Below, piece after piece: positions 1 through 11,200 of a stretch of 64,000 nt of DNA. This DNA is from Mycolicibacterium thermoresistibile (GTDB lineage Bacteria; Actinomycetota; Actinomycetes; Mycobacteriales; Mycobacteriaceae), in NCBI RefSeq assembly GCF_900187065.1, contig NZ_LT906483.1, positions 4,588,001 to 4,652,000 of the forward strand, given 5' to 3'. Numbering within the stretch: position 1 is the stretch's first letter; each line of letters starts with the position of its first letter. Below the pieces are notes generated by a model that saw only the letters and a list, made by a program, of their open reading frames with translations, was not told the origin of the DNA and ran no database searches. Both the position numbers and the translations under genes were made by a program.

Positions 1-2052
1 GTGTTCTCGGTGACCCTGGCCCCGCAGGGGCTGATCGCGCTGGCTCCGCTGCTGGTCGGCGCCCGCCCCATCGCCCGCATCATCGGCGCCCGCCGCCGCA
101 CCGACGGCCTGCTCGCCCCGCTGGCCGCGCTCGCCGCGGCCGCCGCACTGATCTTCGTGGTGGTGTTCCGCGATCAGACGCTGGCCGCCGTCGCCGAATC
201 GGTACGGATCAAGTACTCGGTCGGCCCGACCATCCCGTGGTATCAGGAGTTCCTGCGCTACTACTTCCTGACCGTCGAGGACAGCGTCGACGGATCTCTG
301 ACCCGCCGCTTCTCGGTGCTGGTGCTGCTGCTGTGCCTGTTCGGTGTGTTGACGGTGCTGCTGCGGCGCGGCCGTCCACCGGGGGTGGCCTACGGCCCGG
401 TGTGGCGGCTGATCGGGGTCACCGCGGTCGGGCTGCTGCTGCTGACCTTCACCCCCACCAAGTGGGCCATCCAGTTCGGCGCGTTCGCGGGGCTGACCGG
501 CGCGCTGGGCGCGGTCACCGCGTTCGCCTTCGCCCGGGTCGGGCTGCACAGTCGCCGCAACCTCGCGCTGTACGTCACCGCGCTGCTGTTCGTGCTGGCC
601 TGGGCGACCTCCGGGATCAACGGCTGGTTCTACGTCGGCAACTACGGTGTGCCGTGGTACGACAAGCAGCCGGTGATCTTCGGCTACCCGGTCACCACGA
701 TCTTCCTGGTGCTGGCCATCGCGACCGGTCTGCTGGCCGGCTGGCTGCACTTCCGGATGGACTACGCCGGGCACACCGAGGTCGCCGACACCCCGCGCAA
801 CCGGGTGCTGGCCTCCACCCCGCTGCTGGTGGTGGCGGTCATCATGGTGGTGTTGCAGGTCGGCTCCATGGTCAAGGGCGCGACCCAGCGCTACCCCGTG
901 TACACGATCGCCAAGGCCAACGTCGCCGCGCTCACCCGGGACAGCTGCGCGATGGCCGACGATGTGCTGGTCGAGGCCGACACCAACGCCGGGATGCTGC
1001 AACCGGTTCCGGGCCAGCCGTTCGGCGAGTACGGTCCGCTCGGCGGCGCCGACCCGATCGGCTTCCACCCCAACGGGATCAGCGACACCCTCGAACCGCC
1101 CGAACCGGTCGTCGCCAACCCGGGCATGGTCAACTCCGACGGTGATCCGTCCAAACCCAATGTGGGCATCGGCTGGGCCGCCGGCACCGGCGGCGGCTAC
1201 GGCCCGGAGGGGATCAACGGCTCCCGGGTGTTCCTGCCGTTCGGGCTGGATCCCGCCCGCACCCCGGTGATGGGCAGCTACGGCGAGAACTCGGTGGCCG
1301 CCAAGGCCACCTCGGTCTGGTACGCCCTGCCCGACGACTGGCCGGCCACCATCGCCGAACGGCCCCTGGTCACCGTCGCGGCGGCCGGCGCGATCTGGTC
1401 CTACGACGAAGAGGGCGAGTTCAACTACGGACAGTCGCTGAAACTGCAATGGGGCGTGCGCCTTCCGGACGGCGGCTTCCAGCCGCTCGACGAGGTGCAG
1501 CCGATCGACGTCGGGGCGCCCCAGACCGCCTGGCGCAACCTGCGTTTCCCGCTGAGCTGGGCGCCGCCGGAGGCCGACGTGGTGCGCATCGTCGCCGACG
1601 ACCCCAACCTCAGCGACGACCAGTGGTTCGGCTTCACCCCGCCGCGGGTGCCGATCCTGCAGACCGCCCAGGACTTCCTCGGGTCGGACACCCCGGTGCT
1701 GATGGACATCGCCACGGCCGCGCACTTCCCCTGCCAGCGCCCGTTCGCCCACCATCTCGGCGTCGCCGAACTGCCCGAGTACCGCATCCTGCCGAACCAC
1801 AAACAGGTGGTGGCGTCGTCGAACATGTGGCAGTCGGCCGAGGACGGCGGCCCGTTCCTGTTCATCCAGGCGCTGCTGCGCACCGCGACGATCCCGACCT
1901 ATCTGCGCGACGACTGGTACCGCGACTGGGGGTCGATCGAGAGCTACCACCGGGTGGTCCCCGCATCCGAAGCGCCGACCGCCATCATCGACGAGGGTTC
2001 GATGCGGGTGTTCGGCTGGACCCGGCAAGGACCGATTAGGGCCCTCCCATGA
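1..2052 (+). CDS. embA: Arabinosyltransferase EmbA, 3' part (N-terminus outside window)
   Basis: Membrane arabinosyltransferase that extends the arabinan of arabinogalactan from decaprenyl-phosphoarabinose. The reading frame is open from base 1, so the gene starts upstream; 683 residues are visible against about 1,090 in the family. Visible are several hydrophobic segments in the first 290 residues, the LRYYFLT motif region also found in EmbB, and then the large extracytoplasmic carbohydrate-binding domain, ending in an IRALP tail as I remember it for EmbA. The stop overlaps the embB start (ATGA at 2049-2052), so the two are translationally coupled. The assignment as EmbA rather than EmbC rests on position directly before embB. 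The GTG at base 1 is not a real start. Confidence 0.95.
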   Translation: MFSVTLAPQGLIALAPLLVGARPIARIIGARRRTDGLLAPLAALAAAAALIFVVVFRDQTLAAVAESVRIKYSVGPTIPWYQEFLRYYFLTVEDSVDGSLTRRFSVLVLLLCLFGVLTVLLRRGRPPGVAYGPVWRLIGVTAVGLLLLTFTPTKWAIQFGAFAGLTGALGAVTAFAFARVGLHSRRNLALYVTALLFVLAWATSGINGWFYVGNYGVPWYDKQPVIFGYPVTTIFLVLAIATGLLAGWLHFRMDYAGHTEVADTPRNRVLASTPLLVVAVIMVVLQVGSMVKGATQRYPVYTIAKANVAALTRDSCAMADDVLVEADTNAGMLQPVPGQPFGEYGPLGGADPIGFHPNGISDTLEPPEPVVANPGMVNSDGDPSKPNVGIGWAAGTGGGYGPEGINGSRVFLPFGLDPARTPVMGSYGENSVAAKATSVWYALPDDWPATIAERPLVTVAAAGAIWSYDEEGEFNYGQSLKLQWGVRLPDGGFQPLDEVQPIDVGAPQTAWRNLRFPLSWAPPEADVVRIVADDPNLSDDQWFGFTPPRVPILQTAQDFLGSDTPVLMDIATAAHFPCQRPFAHHLGVAELPEYRILPNHKQVVASSNMWQSAEDGGPFLFIQALLRTATIPTYLRDDWYRDWGSIESYHRVVPASEAPTAIIDEGSMRVFGWTRQGPIRALP

Positions 2053-5000
2053 CGACTCCCATGAGCAAGAACGTACGGACCACCCGGTGGGTCGCCATCA
2101 TCACCGGACTCCTCGGATTCCTGCTGGCGGTGGCGACCCCGCTGTTGCCGGTCACCCAGACCACCGCCACCCTGAACTGGCCGCAGGACGGCCGGCTGGC
2201 CAACGTCACCGCGCCGCTGATCTCCCAGGCGCCGGTGGAGATGTCGGTGACCGTGCCGTGCGACCTGATCGCCGCGATGCCCGCCGACGGCGGCATGGTG
2301 CTGGGCACCGCACCGAAGGAGGGCAAGGAGGCCGCCCTTCAGGGGTTGTTCGTCAACGTCACCGACGACCGGGTCGACATCACCGACCGCAACGTGGTGA
2401 TCGCCAGCGTGGAGCGGGACCGGGTGACCGGGGCCGCGGGCACGCCGGGGTGCTCGCGGATCGAGATCACCTCGTCGATCGACGGCACCTGGGCCACCTT
2501 CGTGGGGTTGACCGGTGACGACGGCGCCGACGGCGAGGATCTGCGCAGCGGATTCGCCGATCCGAACCTGCGGCCCCAGATCGTCGGCGTGTTCACCGAT
2601 CTGACCGGACCGGCGCCGCCGGGCCTGTCGCTGTCGGCCACCATCGACACCCGGTTCACCACCACGCCGACACCGCTGAAGCTGGCGGCGATCCTGCTGG
2701 CCATCGCCTCGACGGTGCTGTCGGTGCTGGCGTTGTGGCAGCTGGACCGGCTCGACGGCCGCCGCATGCAGCGGTGGATCCCGGAGCGGTGGCGGACCTT
2801 CACCCTGGCCGACGGCACCGTGGTGTCCGCGTTCGTGCTGTGGCACGTCATCGGCGCCAACTCCTCCGACGACGGCTACATCCTCGGGATGGCCCGGGTC
2901 GCCGAACACGCCGGCTACATGTCGAACTACTTCCGCTGGTTCGGCAGCCCCGAGGACCCGTTCGGCTGGTACTACAACCTGCTGGCGTTGATGACGCAGG
3001 TCAGCACCGCGAGCATCTGGATACGGCTGCCCGACCTGGTGTGCGGCCTGATCTGCTGGCTGTTGCTGTCCCGGGAGGTGCTGCCCCGGCTCGGCCCGGC
3101 GGTGGTGGCCAGCCGTCCGGCACTGTGGGCGGCGGCGCTGGTGCTGCTGGCGGCGTGGATGCCGTTCAACAACGGGCTGCGCCCGGAGGGGCAGATCGCC
3201 ACCGGCGCGCTGATCACCTACGTGCTGATCGAGCGGGCGATCATCTCCGGACGGCTGACCCCGTTCGCGCTGGCGATCGTCACCGCCGCATTCACCCTGG
3301 GCATCCAGCCCACCGGGCTGATCGCGGTGGCCGCGCTGATCGCCGGTGGCCGCCCGATCCTGCGGATTGTGATGCGCCGCCGCCGGCTGGTCGGCACCTG
3401 GCCGCTGGTGGCGCCGCTGCTGGCCGCCGGAACGGTCGTGCTCACAGTGGTTTTCGCCGACCAGACCCTGGCGACCGTGCTGGAGGCCACCCGGATCCGC
3501 ACCGACATCGGCCCGAGCCAGGAGTGGTACACCGAGAACCTGCGCTACTACTACCTGATCCTGCCGACGGTCGACGGGTCGCTGTCGCGGCGGTTCGGAT
3601 TCCTCATCACCGCGCTGTCGCTGTTCGTGTCGATCTTCATCATGTTGCGGCGCAAGCGGGTTCCCGGGGTGGCCCGCGGCCCGGTGTGGCGGTTGATCGG
3701 GATCCTGTTCGCCACCGTGTTCGTGTTGATGTTCACCCCGACCAAGTGGGTGCACCACTTCGGGCTGTTCGCGGCGGTCGGGGCCGCGATGGCGGCGGTG
3801 GCCACCGTGCTGGTGTCCCCGGCGGTGCTGCGCTGGGCCCGCAACCGGATGGCGTTTTTGGCCGCGCTGCTGTTCATGCTGGCGCTGTGCTGGGCCACCA
3901 CCAACGGCTGGTGGTATGTGTCGAGCTTCGGCGTGCCGTTCAACAACGACATGCCGGAGATCGCCGGAATCCCGGTCAGCGCGATGTTCTTCGCGCTGTT
4001 CGTCATCGCGGCCTGCTATGCGTTCTGGTTGCACTTCGCGCCCCGCGACCGCGGCGAGAACCGCGTCGTGCGGGCACTGACCACCGCGCCGATCCCGGTG
4101 GTCGCAGGCTTCATGGTGGTGGTGTTCGTCGCCTCGATGCTCACCGGCGTGGTGCGCCAGTACCCGACCTACTCCAACGCGTGGGCCAACATCCGTGCGC
4201 TCGCCGGCGGCTGCGCGCTGGCCGACGACGTGCTGGTGGAACCGGACCCCAATGAGGGTTTCCTGACCCCGCTCGACCCGCCGGCCGGCGAGTCGTGGGG
4301 CCCGCTGGGCCCGCTCGGCGGGGTGGACCCGGTCGGGTTCACCGCCAACGGGGTGCCGGACCGCATCGTGGCCGAGGCGATCCGGCTGAACCTGCCGCGG
4401 CCGGGCACCGACTACGACTGGGACGCCCCGCGCCGGCTGGACACCCCGGGGGTCAACGGGTCGATCGTCCGGCTGCCCTACGGCCTGGACCCGGCCCGGG
4501 TACCGGTGGCCGGCAGCTATGTGGAAGGCCCGCAGCAGCAGAGCCGGTTGACCTCCGCATGGTACGAACTGCCCGCACGCGATGACGCGCATCCGCTGGT
4601 GGTGGTGACCGCCGCCGGAACGATCACCGGCTACAGCGTGTTCAACGGCCGCACCGAGGGTCAGACGGTGCAGCTGGAGTGGGCCCGGCGCGGACCCGAC
4701 GGCACACTGGTGCCGGAAGGCCGACTGGAACCCTATGACCTGGGGCCGATCCCGTCGTGGCGGAACCTGCGGTTCGACCGCGCCGAGATCCCCGACGACG
4801 CTGTCGCGATCCGGCTGGTGGTCGAGGATCTGTCGCTCACCCAGGGGGACTGGGTGGCGGTGACCCCGCCGCGCGTGCCGGAGTTGCAGTCGGTGCAGGA
4901 GTACGTCGGCTCCGAACAGCCGGTGCTGATGGACTGGGCGGTCGGGTTGGCGTTCCCGTGCCAGCAGCCGATGCTGCACGCCAACGGCGTCACCGAGGTT

Positions 5001-5270
5001 CCGAAGTTCCGGATCACCCCGGACTACAACGCCAAACGGCTCGACACCGACACCTGGCAGGACGGCGTCAACGGCGGGCTGCTCGGCATCAGCGACCTGC
5101 TGCTGCGCGCCCACGTGATGGCCACCTACCTGTCCCGCGACTGGGGCCGGGACTGGGGTTCGCTGCGCAGGTTCGAGACGATCGTCGACGCCGAACCGGC
5201 GCGCATCGACCTCGGCAGCGCCACCCGCAGCGGGCTGTGGTCGCCCGGGGAGATCCGGATCAAGCCCTAG
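2049..5270 (+). CDS. embB: Arabinosyltransferase EmbB, ethambutol target
   Basis: Complete GT-C type membrane arabinosyltransferase (1,073 residues; about 1,098 in M. tuberculosis). It acts with EmbA on arabinogalactan branching. The catalytic loop DDGYILGMARV is intact, with Asp274 and Asp275; the methionine equivalent to the ethambutol-resistance hotspot Met306 is Met281 (codon 2889-2891, ATG), so that site is wild type. Many membrane spans fill residues 15-690, and a C-terminal carbohydrate-binding domain follows. The ATG at 2049 overlaps the embA stop. The 3' end overlaps the stop of the convergent kinase gene in a shared CTAG (5267-5270). Confidence 0.97.
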   Translation: MTTPMSKNVRTTRWVAIITGLLGFLLAVATPLLPVTQTTATLNWPQDGRLANVTAPLISQAPVEMSVTVPCDLIAAMPADGGMVLGTAPKEGKEAALQGLFVNVTDDRVDITDRNVVIASVERDRVTGAAGTPGCSRIEITSSIDGTWATFVGLTGDDGADGEDLRSGFADPNLRPQIVGVFTDLTGPAPPGLSLSATIDTRFTTTPTPLKLAAILLAIASTVLSVLALWQLDRLDGRRMQRWIPERWRTFTLADGTVVSAFVLWHVIGANSSDDGYILGMARVAEHAGYMSNYFRWFGSPEDPFGWYYNLLALMTQVSTASIWIRLPDLVCGLICWLLLSREVLPRLGPAVVASRPALWAAALVLLAAWMPFNNGLRPEGQIATGALITYVLIERAIISGRLTPFALAIVTAAFTLGIQPTGLIAVAALIAGGRPILRIVMRRRRLVGTWPLVAPLLAAGTVVLTVVFADQTLATVLEATRIRTDIGPSQEWYTENLRYYYLILPTVDGSLSRRFGFLITALSLFVSIFIMLRRKRVPGVARGPVWRLIGILFATVFVLMFTPTKWVHHFGLFAAVGAAMAAVATVLVSPAVLRWARNRMAFLAALLFMLALCWATTNGWWYVSSFGVPFNNDMPEIAGIPVSAMFFALFVIAACYAFWLHFAPRDRGENRVVRALTTAPIPVVAGFMVVVFVASMLTGVVRQYPTYSNAWANIRALAGGCALADDVLVEPDPNEGFLTPLDPPAGESWGPLGPLGGVDPVGFTANGVPDRIVAEAIRLNLPRPGTDYDWDAPRRLDTPGVNGSIVRLPYGLDPARVPVAGSYVEGPQQQSRLTSAWYELPARDDAHPLVVVTAAGTITGYSVFNGRTEGQTVQLEWARRGPDGTLVPEGRLEPYDLGPIPSWRNLRFDRAEIPDDAVAIRLVVEDLSLTQGDWVAVTPPRVPELQSVQEYVGSEQPVLMDWAVGLAFPCQQPMLHANGVTEVPKFRITPDYNAKRLDTDTWQDGVNGGLLGISDLLLRAHVMATYLSRDWGRDWGSLRRFETIVDAEPARIDLGSATRSGLWSPGEIRIKP

Positions 5271-6625
5271 GCGGCAGGGGTCTGGCCGGATTCGTTGGCG
5301 TCCTGGATGTCCTCGTGGCACTCCATCTGCGACTGTCCGGTCTGCTCCACGCACACCAGCACCGGCGCCTCCTCATCGGCCGGCAACGGCTGTGCACCCG
5401 GATCGCGGGTGACGGTGGGATGCGAGATCCGGCCCGGATACAGCGACCAGATGTCGGCGTCGACCGACGGTAGGTGCGCACAGTACGCCTGCGTGCCGTC
5501 CTCGGTGATCCCGGCCGCGCCCAGAGTGGCGCAGTCCGCACCGACCACCACCACCGGCAACGCAGGCTCACCGGGGGCCGCCGGCGGTGGTGAGGCGGGG
5601 GCGGGCCGGTCGCTGTCAGGTTCGTGGCCGTCGCCGCGCAGCACCAGGAAGGTCCCGGCCGCCCCGGCGATCACCAGCAGCCCCGCGGCCGCGGCGATGA
5701 CGGGCCTGCGCCCGCGGCGGCCCTTGCCGGCGGCCGGTAGCGCCAACCGGGTGGGGTCCTCGGCACCGACCCGGTCGACGCTGCCGTACCGGTGTTCCAG
5801 AGCGCGGGCGAAGTCGATGCAGCGGTCATAGCGGTCGGTCGGATCCTTCGCCAGCGCCTTGGCGAACACCGGATCCAGGTCGGCCAGTTCGGGCCGGCGG
5901 TCGCCGATCGGCGGCGGTTCGGCCGTCAGATGCTGGCTGATGACCACCGCCGGATTGCTGTGCTGAAACGGCGGTGCACCGGTCATCAGCTGAAAAGCGG
6001 TGGCCGCCAGGGCATATTGGTCGGCACGCCCGTCGATGTCCGCAGCCCGCAACTGCTCCGGCGCGGCGTAGGCCACCGTCCCGACGGTCATGTCCGTCTC
6101 GGTCAGCCCGCTGCTCCGGTCGATCCAGCGGGCGATGCCGAAATCGGCCAACAGCACCCGCTCGGCGCCCTGCTCCCCGTCTCCGGCGGCGAGCAGGATG
6201 TTCGCCGGTTTCACGTCGCGGTGCAGCAGATTGCGGGAATGCGCATGGTCCAGGGCGTCGGCGACGGCGGTGATGATGCGGATCACCGCATCGGGTGGCA
6301 TCCCGTTCGGATACTGTTCGCCGAGCAGCCGGCCGACATCGGTGCCGTCCACATGGTCCATCGCGATCCACAGCTGACCGTCGTATTCACCGCGGTCGTG
6401 CACCGCGACGATGTGCGGATGCCACAGCGTGGCCGCGATGTCGGCTTCCTGCTCGAACCGGCGCCGGTACTCGTCGTCCGCGCTGACCTCGGCCGACAGC
6501 ACCTTCAGCGCATCGTTGCGGGGCAGCCGCGGATGCCGGGCCAGATACACCTCGCCCATACCTCCGGCACCCAATCGCCGCAGGATCGTGTACTCGGCGA
6601 ACTGTTGGCCGTCGGCGAGCGGCAT
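5267..6625 (-). CDS. Membrane serine/threonine protein kinase (Pkn family)
   Basis: Eukaryotic-like Ser/Thr kinase of 452 residues. The kinase domain covers about residues 12-275: glycine loop GAGGMGEV (19-26), Lys41 in ALKVL, HRD at 135-137 followed by KPAN, DFG at 161-163, and an APEQ motif. One membrane span lies near residues 305-327. The external domain of roughly 120 residues has four cysteines and a Pro/Ala-rich stretch, the layout of PknF/PknJ-type sensors. It faces embB tail to tail. M. tuberculosis carries Rv3796-Rv3798 at this point, so this is a different gene content. Its regulatory link to the neighbouring wall genes is unproven. The downstream overlap with embB means the two transcripts run into each other. 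Confidence 0.93.
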   Translation of the reverse strand: MPLADGQQFAEYTILRRLGAGGMGEVYLARHPRLPRNDALKVLSAEVSADDEYRRRFEQEADIAATLWHPHIVAVHDRGEYDGQLWIAMDHVDGTDVGRLLGEQYPNGMPPDAVIRIITAVADALDHAHSRNLLHRDVKPANILLAAGDGEQGAERVLLADFGIARWIDRSSGLTETDMTVGTVAYAAPEQLRAADIDGRADQYALAATAFQLMTGAPPFQHSNPAVVISQHLTAEPPPIGDRRPELADLDPVFAKALAKDPTDRYDRCIDFARALEHRYGSVDRVGAEDPTRLALPAAGKGRRGRRPVIAAAAGLLVIAGAAGTFLVLRGDGHEPDSDRPAPASPPPAAPGEPALPVVVVGADCATLGAAGITEDGTQAYCAHLPSVDADIWSLYPGRISHPTVTRDPGAQPLPADEEAPVLVCVEQTGQSQMECHEDIQDANESGQTPAA

Positions 6626-6648
6626 CGCCCCCGATGGTAACCGACGAC

Positions 6649-8220
6649 TCAGATCGGGATCAGGCCGTGCTTACGCTGCACCCGCTGGATCTGCTTGTCC
6701 CGGAGCAACCGCATCGCGCTGCGCAGCTTCAGCCGGGTCTCGTGCGGTTCGATCACCGCGTCGACGTACCCGCGCTCGGCGGCCACGTACGGCGTCGCCA
6801 TGTCGCGGTTGTACCCCTCGATGAACTGCCGGCGGATCTCCTGCACCTCCGGCGCGTTCGGGTCCGGGAACCGCTTCATGATCAGCTGGGCGGCTCCCTC
6901 GGCGCCGATCACCGCGATGCGCGCGGTCGGCCACAGGAAGTTGAAGTCCGAGGTGAGCTGCTTGGAGCCCATCACCGCGTAGGCGCCGCCGTAGGACTTG
7001 CGCACGGTGATGGTCACCTTCGGCACGTCGGCCTCCACCACGGCGTAGAGGAACCGGCCGCCGCGTTTGATGATGCCGTTCTTCTCCTGCTCCACACCGG
7101 GCAGGAAGCCCGGGGTGTCCACCACGAACACCAGCGGGGTGTTGAACGCGTCGCAGAACCGCACGAACCGGGCCGCCTTGTCGGAGGCCTCGTTGTCGAT
7201 CGCCCCGGACAGCACCATCGGCTGGTTGGCGACCACGCCGACCGGTCGGCCGTCCACCCGCGCGAAGCCGGTGATGATCGCCTGCCCCGCCTGCCCGGCG
7301 ACCTCGAGGAAGTCGCCGTCGTCGAAGATCCGCAGCAGGATCTCGTGCATGTCGTAGGCGGTGTTGTCGTTGTCCGGGACGATCGAGTCCAGCTCCAGAT
7401 CGTGCGGGGTGATCTCGGGTTCCAGGCCGGGGTTGACGATCGGCGCGTCGTCGAAGGTGTTGGCCGGCAGGAAGCCCAGATAGTCCCGGACGTACTGGAA
7501 GGCCTCCTTCTCCGAATTGACGACGGTGTGGATGTTGCCGTACCGGGCCTGCGCGTCGGCGCCGCCGAGCTCGTCGAGGGTGACCTCCTCACCGGTGACG
7601 TCCTTGATGACGTCCGGCCCGGTGACGAACATGTAGCCCTGATCCCGCACCGCGACGATCAGGTCGGTCTGGATCGGCGAATACACCGCTCCCCCGGCGC
7701 ATTTGCCGAGGATGATGGAGATCTGCGGGACCAGACCGCTCAGCAGCTCATGGCGCCGGCCCAGTTCGGCGTACCAGGCCAGCGAGGTCGCCAGGTCCTG
7801 GATGCGCGCACCGCCGGAGTCGTTGATGCCGATGATCGGGCAGCCGACCATGGCCACCCACTCCATCAGCCGCGACACCTTGCGGCCGAACATCTCCCCG
7901 ACCGATCCGCCGAACACCGTCTGATCGTGGCTGAACACCCCGACCGGCCGGCCGTCGATGGTGCCGTGCCCGGTGACCACCCCGTCGCCGTACAGCGCGT
8001 TGGGGTCTCCGGGGGTCTTGGCGAGCATCCCGATCTCCACGAAGCTGCCCGGATCGAGCAGCGCGTGGATCCGTGCCCGCGGGCTGGGAATACCCTTGGC
8101 GTCCCGCTTCGCCGCCGCCTTCGCGCCGCCGGGTTCCTTGGCCTGCTCCAGCTTCTCCCGGAGTTCGGCGAGTTGTTCGGCGGTCGTCTTCGGCGGGCGA
8201 AGACCGGACTCTTGACTCAC
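6649..8220 (-). CDS. accD4: Long-chain acyl-CoA carboxylase beta subunit AccD4
   Basis: Carboxyltransferase subunit that, with AccA3 and AccD5, makes the carboxylated (alpha) acyl-CoA used by Pks13 in mycolic acid condensation. At 523 residues the length matches M. tuberculosis AccD4 (522). The two crotonase-like carboxyltransferase halves are present, including the GGARIQ and GGAYAVMGSK glycine-rich motifs that form the oxyanion pockets. The GTG start at 8220 overlaps the pks13 stop (GTGA), which indicates an operon fadD32-pks13-accD4. Confidence 0.96.
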   Translation of the reverse strand: MSQESGLRPPKTTAEQLAELREKLEQAKEPGGAKAAAKRDAKGIPSPRARIHALLDPGSFVEIGMLAKTPGDPNALYGDGVVTGHGTIDGRPVGVFSHDQTVFGGSVGEMFGRKVSRLMEWVAMVGCPIIGINDSGGARIQDLATSLAWYAELGRRHELLSGLVPQISIILGKCAGGAVYSPIQTDLIVAVRDQGYMFVTGPDVIKDVTGEEVTLDELGGADAQARYGNIHTVVNSEKEAFQYVRDYLGFLPANTFDDAPIVNPGLEPEITPHDLELDSIVPDNDNTAYDMHEILLRIFDDGDFLEVAGQAGQAIITGFARVDGRPVGVVANQPMVLSGAIDNEASDKAARFVRFCDAFNTPLVFVVDTPGFLPGVEQEKNGIIKRGGRFLYAVVEADVPKVTITVRKSYGGAYAVMGSKQLTSDFNFLWPTARIAVIGAEGAAQLIMKRFPDPNAPEVQEIRRQFIEGYNRDMATPYVAAERGYVDAVIEPHETRLKLRSAMRLLRDKQIQRVQRKHGLIPI

Positions 8221-11200
8221 TTGACTTGCTCCTCCGCCTCGATGCGGTTGATGGCCTCGCTCATGTGCGCGCCGACCTTCGCGATGTACGGCTCGTCGAT
8301 CACCTGGATGTGCTCGCCGCCGATGTGCACGATCTCCAGATCCGAGACGTACTCACCCCAGCCGCCGTCGGGCTGCCGGATGGCGTAGCGCGGCTCGAAG
8401 TAGATCGCGTCGTCGTGGTAGCGGTCGGCCATGTACAGGGTCACATGTCCGTCGTACGGCTGGATCTCGGCGGTGTCGATCATCCGGTTGTCCAGGTACG
8501 AGGTGCGCTGATGCTCGATGATGCCGCCCGGGATCTGCACCCCGCTCTCGGCGATCGCGTCCAGCACCAGCTGCACCTGACCCTCGTCGTCGAGCTCCTC
8601 GAGCTGCTCGTACGGGATCTCCGGGATCTCGACGTTGAAGGTGCGCTCGGCGAACCGGGCGTACCGCTCCCAGCGGGCCCGGGTCTCCTCCTTGGTCTGC
8701 GGCACCTCCTCACCGGCGCGGACCGCGTCGATGAGGCCGACGAACCGGACGTCGGCGCCGGCCTGCTTCAGCCCGATCGCGCAGGCGTAGGCCAGCACCC
8801 CGCCCAGCGACCAGCCGGCCAGGATGAACGGCTCGCCCCGTCGGCCGTCGATCCAGCCGTTGAGCTCCAACAGCTTCGGCACGTACTGGCGGGCCCGTTC
8901 CTCGATCGAACCCTCGACCCGTTCGAAGCCGTACATCGGGGTGTCCGGCGGCAGCCTGTTCAGCAGCGGCTCGTACACCACGGTGGATCCGCCCGCGGGG
9001 TGGAACACGAACACCGGCAACCGATCCGAGCCCTCCTGCGGGGCGCGGATGGTGCGGACGAACCCGTCCACCTTGCCGCCCTCGAGGTATTCGCGCACGG
9101 TGGTGCCGAGTTCCTCGATGGTCTTGGCGGCCTTGACGTCCTCGGCGCTGATGGTGCCCTCGTCGACGCGCTCGGTGAGCCGTTCGGCGATCTTGGCCGC
9201 GGTCGCGTCGTCGATGGCGGGCAGCTCGTTGAAGATGCCGCCCGGCGACTTTCCGGTGACGATCGCCCAGGTCGCGAACGTGACCCGTTCCGCGGCGTCC
9301 CGCGGCGGCACGTCGGCGCCGAGCGCCTCGGTCACCGCCTCCTGGGTGAGCACTCGGCGCTCCGCGGCCGGCGGCTTGTTCGGTCCGCTCGGATCCGTGG
9401 GCGGCGGCGGGATGTTCGCAACCGGCGCGGGCGCCGAATCAGACACCGGCCCGCGCGGATCGGTCGGCGGGGGCGGGATCGCATCGTCCTGGGTGCTCGG
9501 CTCGGCCTGCGGGTCCACCACCGCGGTGGTGGCGGTCGCCTCGGTCGCTCCGGACAGCACGGCGGCCTGCTCTGCGGCCTGGTCCGGGGCCTGCTCGGAG
9601 CCGTCCTGTCCGGTGTCGACCGCAAGTCCCGCGGCGACGAGCTTCTCCTGGATCTCGGCGACGGTCGACGCCCCGCCCATCAACTCGGCCTGCTCGGCGG
9701 CGATCTCCTCGGCCGTCTTGCCCTTCTGCGCCTCGGCCAGTTGATCCACCTCGTCGCGATGCTCGATCGCATAGGTGATCAGCTGCTCGACGTCCCGCAG
9801 GCTGGCGTCGCGCACCGCGGTCAACTGGATCGGCGGCAGGTCGAAGTCGTACTCGACCCGGTTCTTGATCCGCACCGCCATCAGCGAGTCCAGCCCGAGT
9901 TCGATCAGCGGCACCTCCCAGGGCAGGTCCTCGGGCTCGTAGCCCATCGCCCCGCCGACGATCAACGCCAGCCGGTCGCGCACCGTCTCACCCGAGTCCG
10001 GCGACCACTTCGCCACCTGCGCACCGAGATTCGCGCCCTGCGTGAGGTTGTCGGTGAGGATCTCGGGTTGTTCCTCCGGCTCCTCCTCGACGCCCGACCC
10101 GACCTGGGGCGCCCCGATGGCCGCACCGGCCCCGACGGCGGCCGGCAGCACGCCGGGCTGATCACCGCGGGTCACGATCGCGTCGTAGACCAGCGTGAAC
10201 GACTCGTCGATGCGAGCATGCACCTGCACCGACGCGCCACCGGGATGGCGGGTCAGCGTGGTCACCAGCCGGGCCCCCTCGGCCGGCACCGCCCGCTGCT
10301 CGTACGCGACCAGCTTGGCATCCGGAAGCACCTGCGCGGCAGCCGATTTCACCAGCGCCGCCAGGTCGGTCTCACCCTTGGGCGCGTACTCCCAGACATG
10401 GCGGCCGTCCGGCGTCGCGACATGGTTGCCCGGCATCAGCACCGAACTGTCCCCGGTGAACTTCGCGTCCAGCCAGTGTTCCTTGCGGCGGAACCGGGTC
10501 GGCGGGATGTCGGCGAACTCGCCCTTGCCGAACAGCGTGCGGATGTCCAGATCGTGACCGTGCACGAACAGGTGCGCCATCGCGGTCGTCATCGAGTCGA
10601 CCTCGTCCTGCTTGCGCGCCAGCGTCGCGATCAGCTGCGCATCGTGCAGACCCGCTGCGGCCGTGGTCAATCCGACCTGCATCAACGCCACCGGGTTCGG
10701 GGCGAGCTCCAGGAACGTGGTGTGGCCGTTGTCGACGGCGTTGCGGACACCCTGGGTGAAGTAGACGCTGTGCCGCAGCCCCTTCTTCCAGTAGTCCACG
10801 TCGTGCACCACCGAACCGGGTCGCACGAAGGTGCCCTCGTGCACCGTCGAGTACAGCCCGACCGTGGTCGGCAACGGCTGGATGCCCTGCAGTTCCGCCG
10901 CCAGCTCACCGAGCAGCGGATCCATCTGCTGGGTGTGGCTGGCGCCCTTGGTCTGGAACTTGCGGGCGAACTTGCCCTCCTGCTCGGCCCGGGCGATGAT
11001 CGCGTCCACCTGATCGGGCGGACCGCCGATCACGGTCTGGGTGGGCGCCGCGTAGACGCACACCTCCAGGTCCGGATAGTCGGCGAACACCGTCTTGATC
11101 TCGTCGGCGGAGTACTCCACCAGCGCCATCAGCCGGATGTACTCGCCGAATAGCATCGCCTCGCCCTCACCCATCAGGTGGCTGCGCGAGCAGATGGCGC

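Noticed and set aside
1944..5354. Minus-strand open frame of 1,136 codons opposite embB
   Set aside because: Composition is Arg/Gly/His/Gln-rich with no domain, the pattern of an antisense shadow in high-GC DNA; embB on the plus strand is unmistakable.
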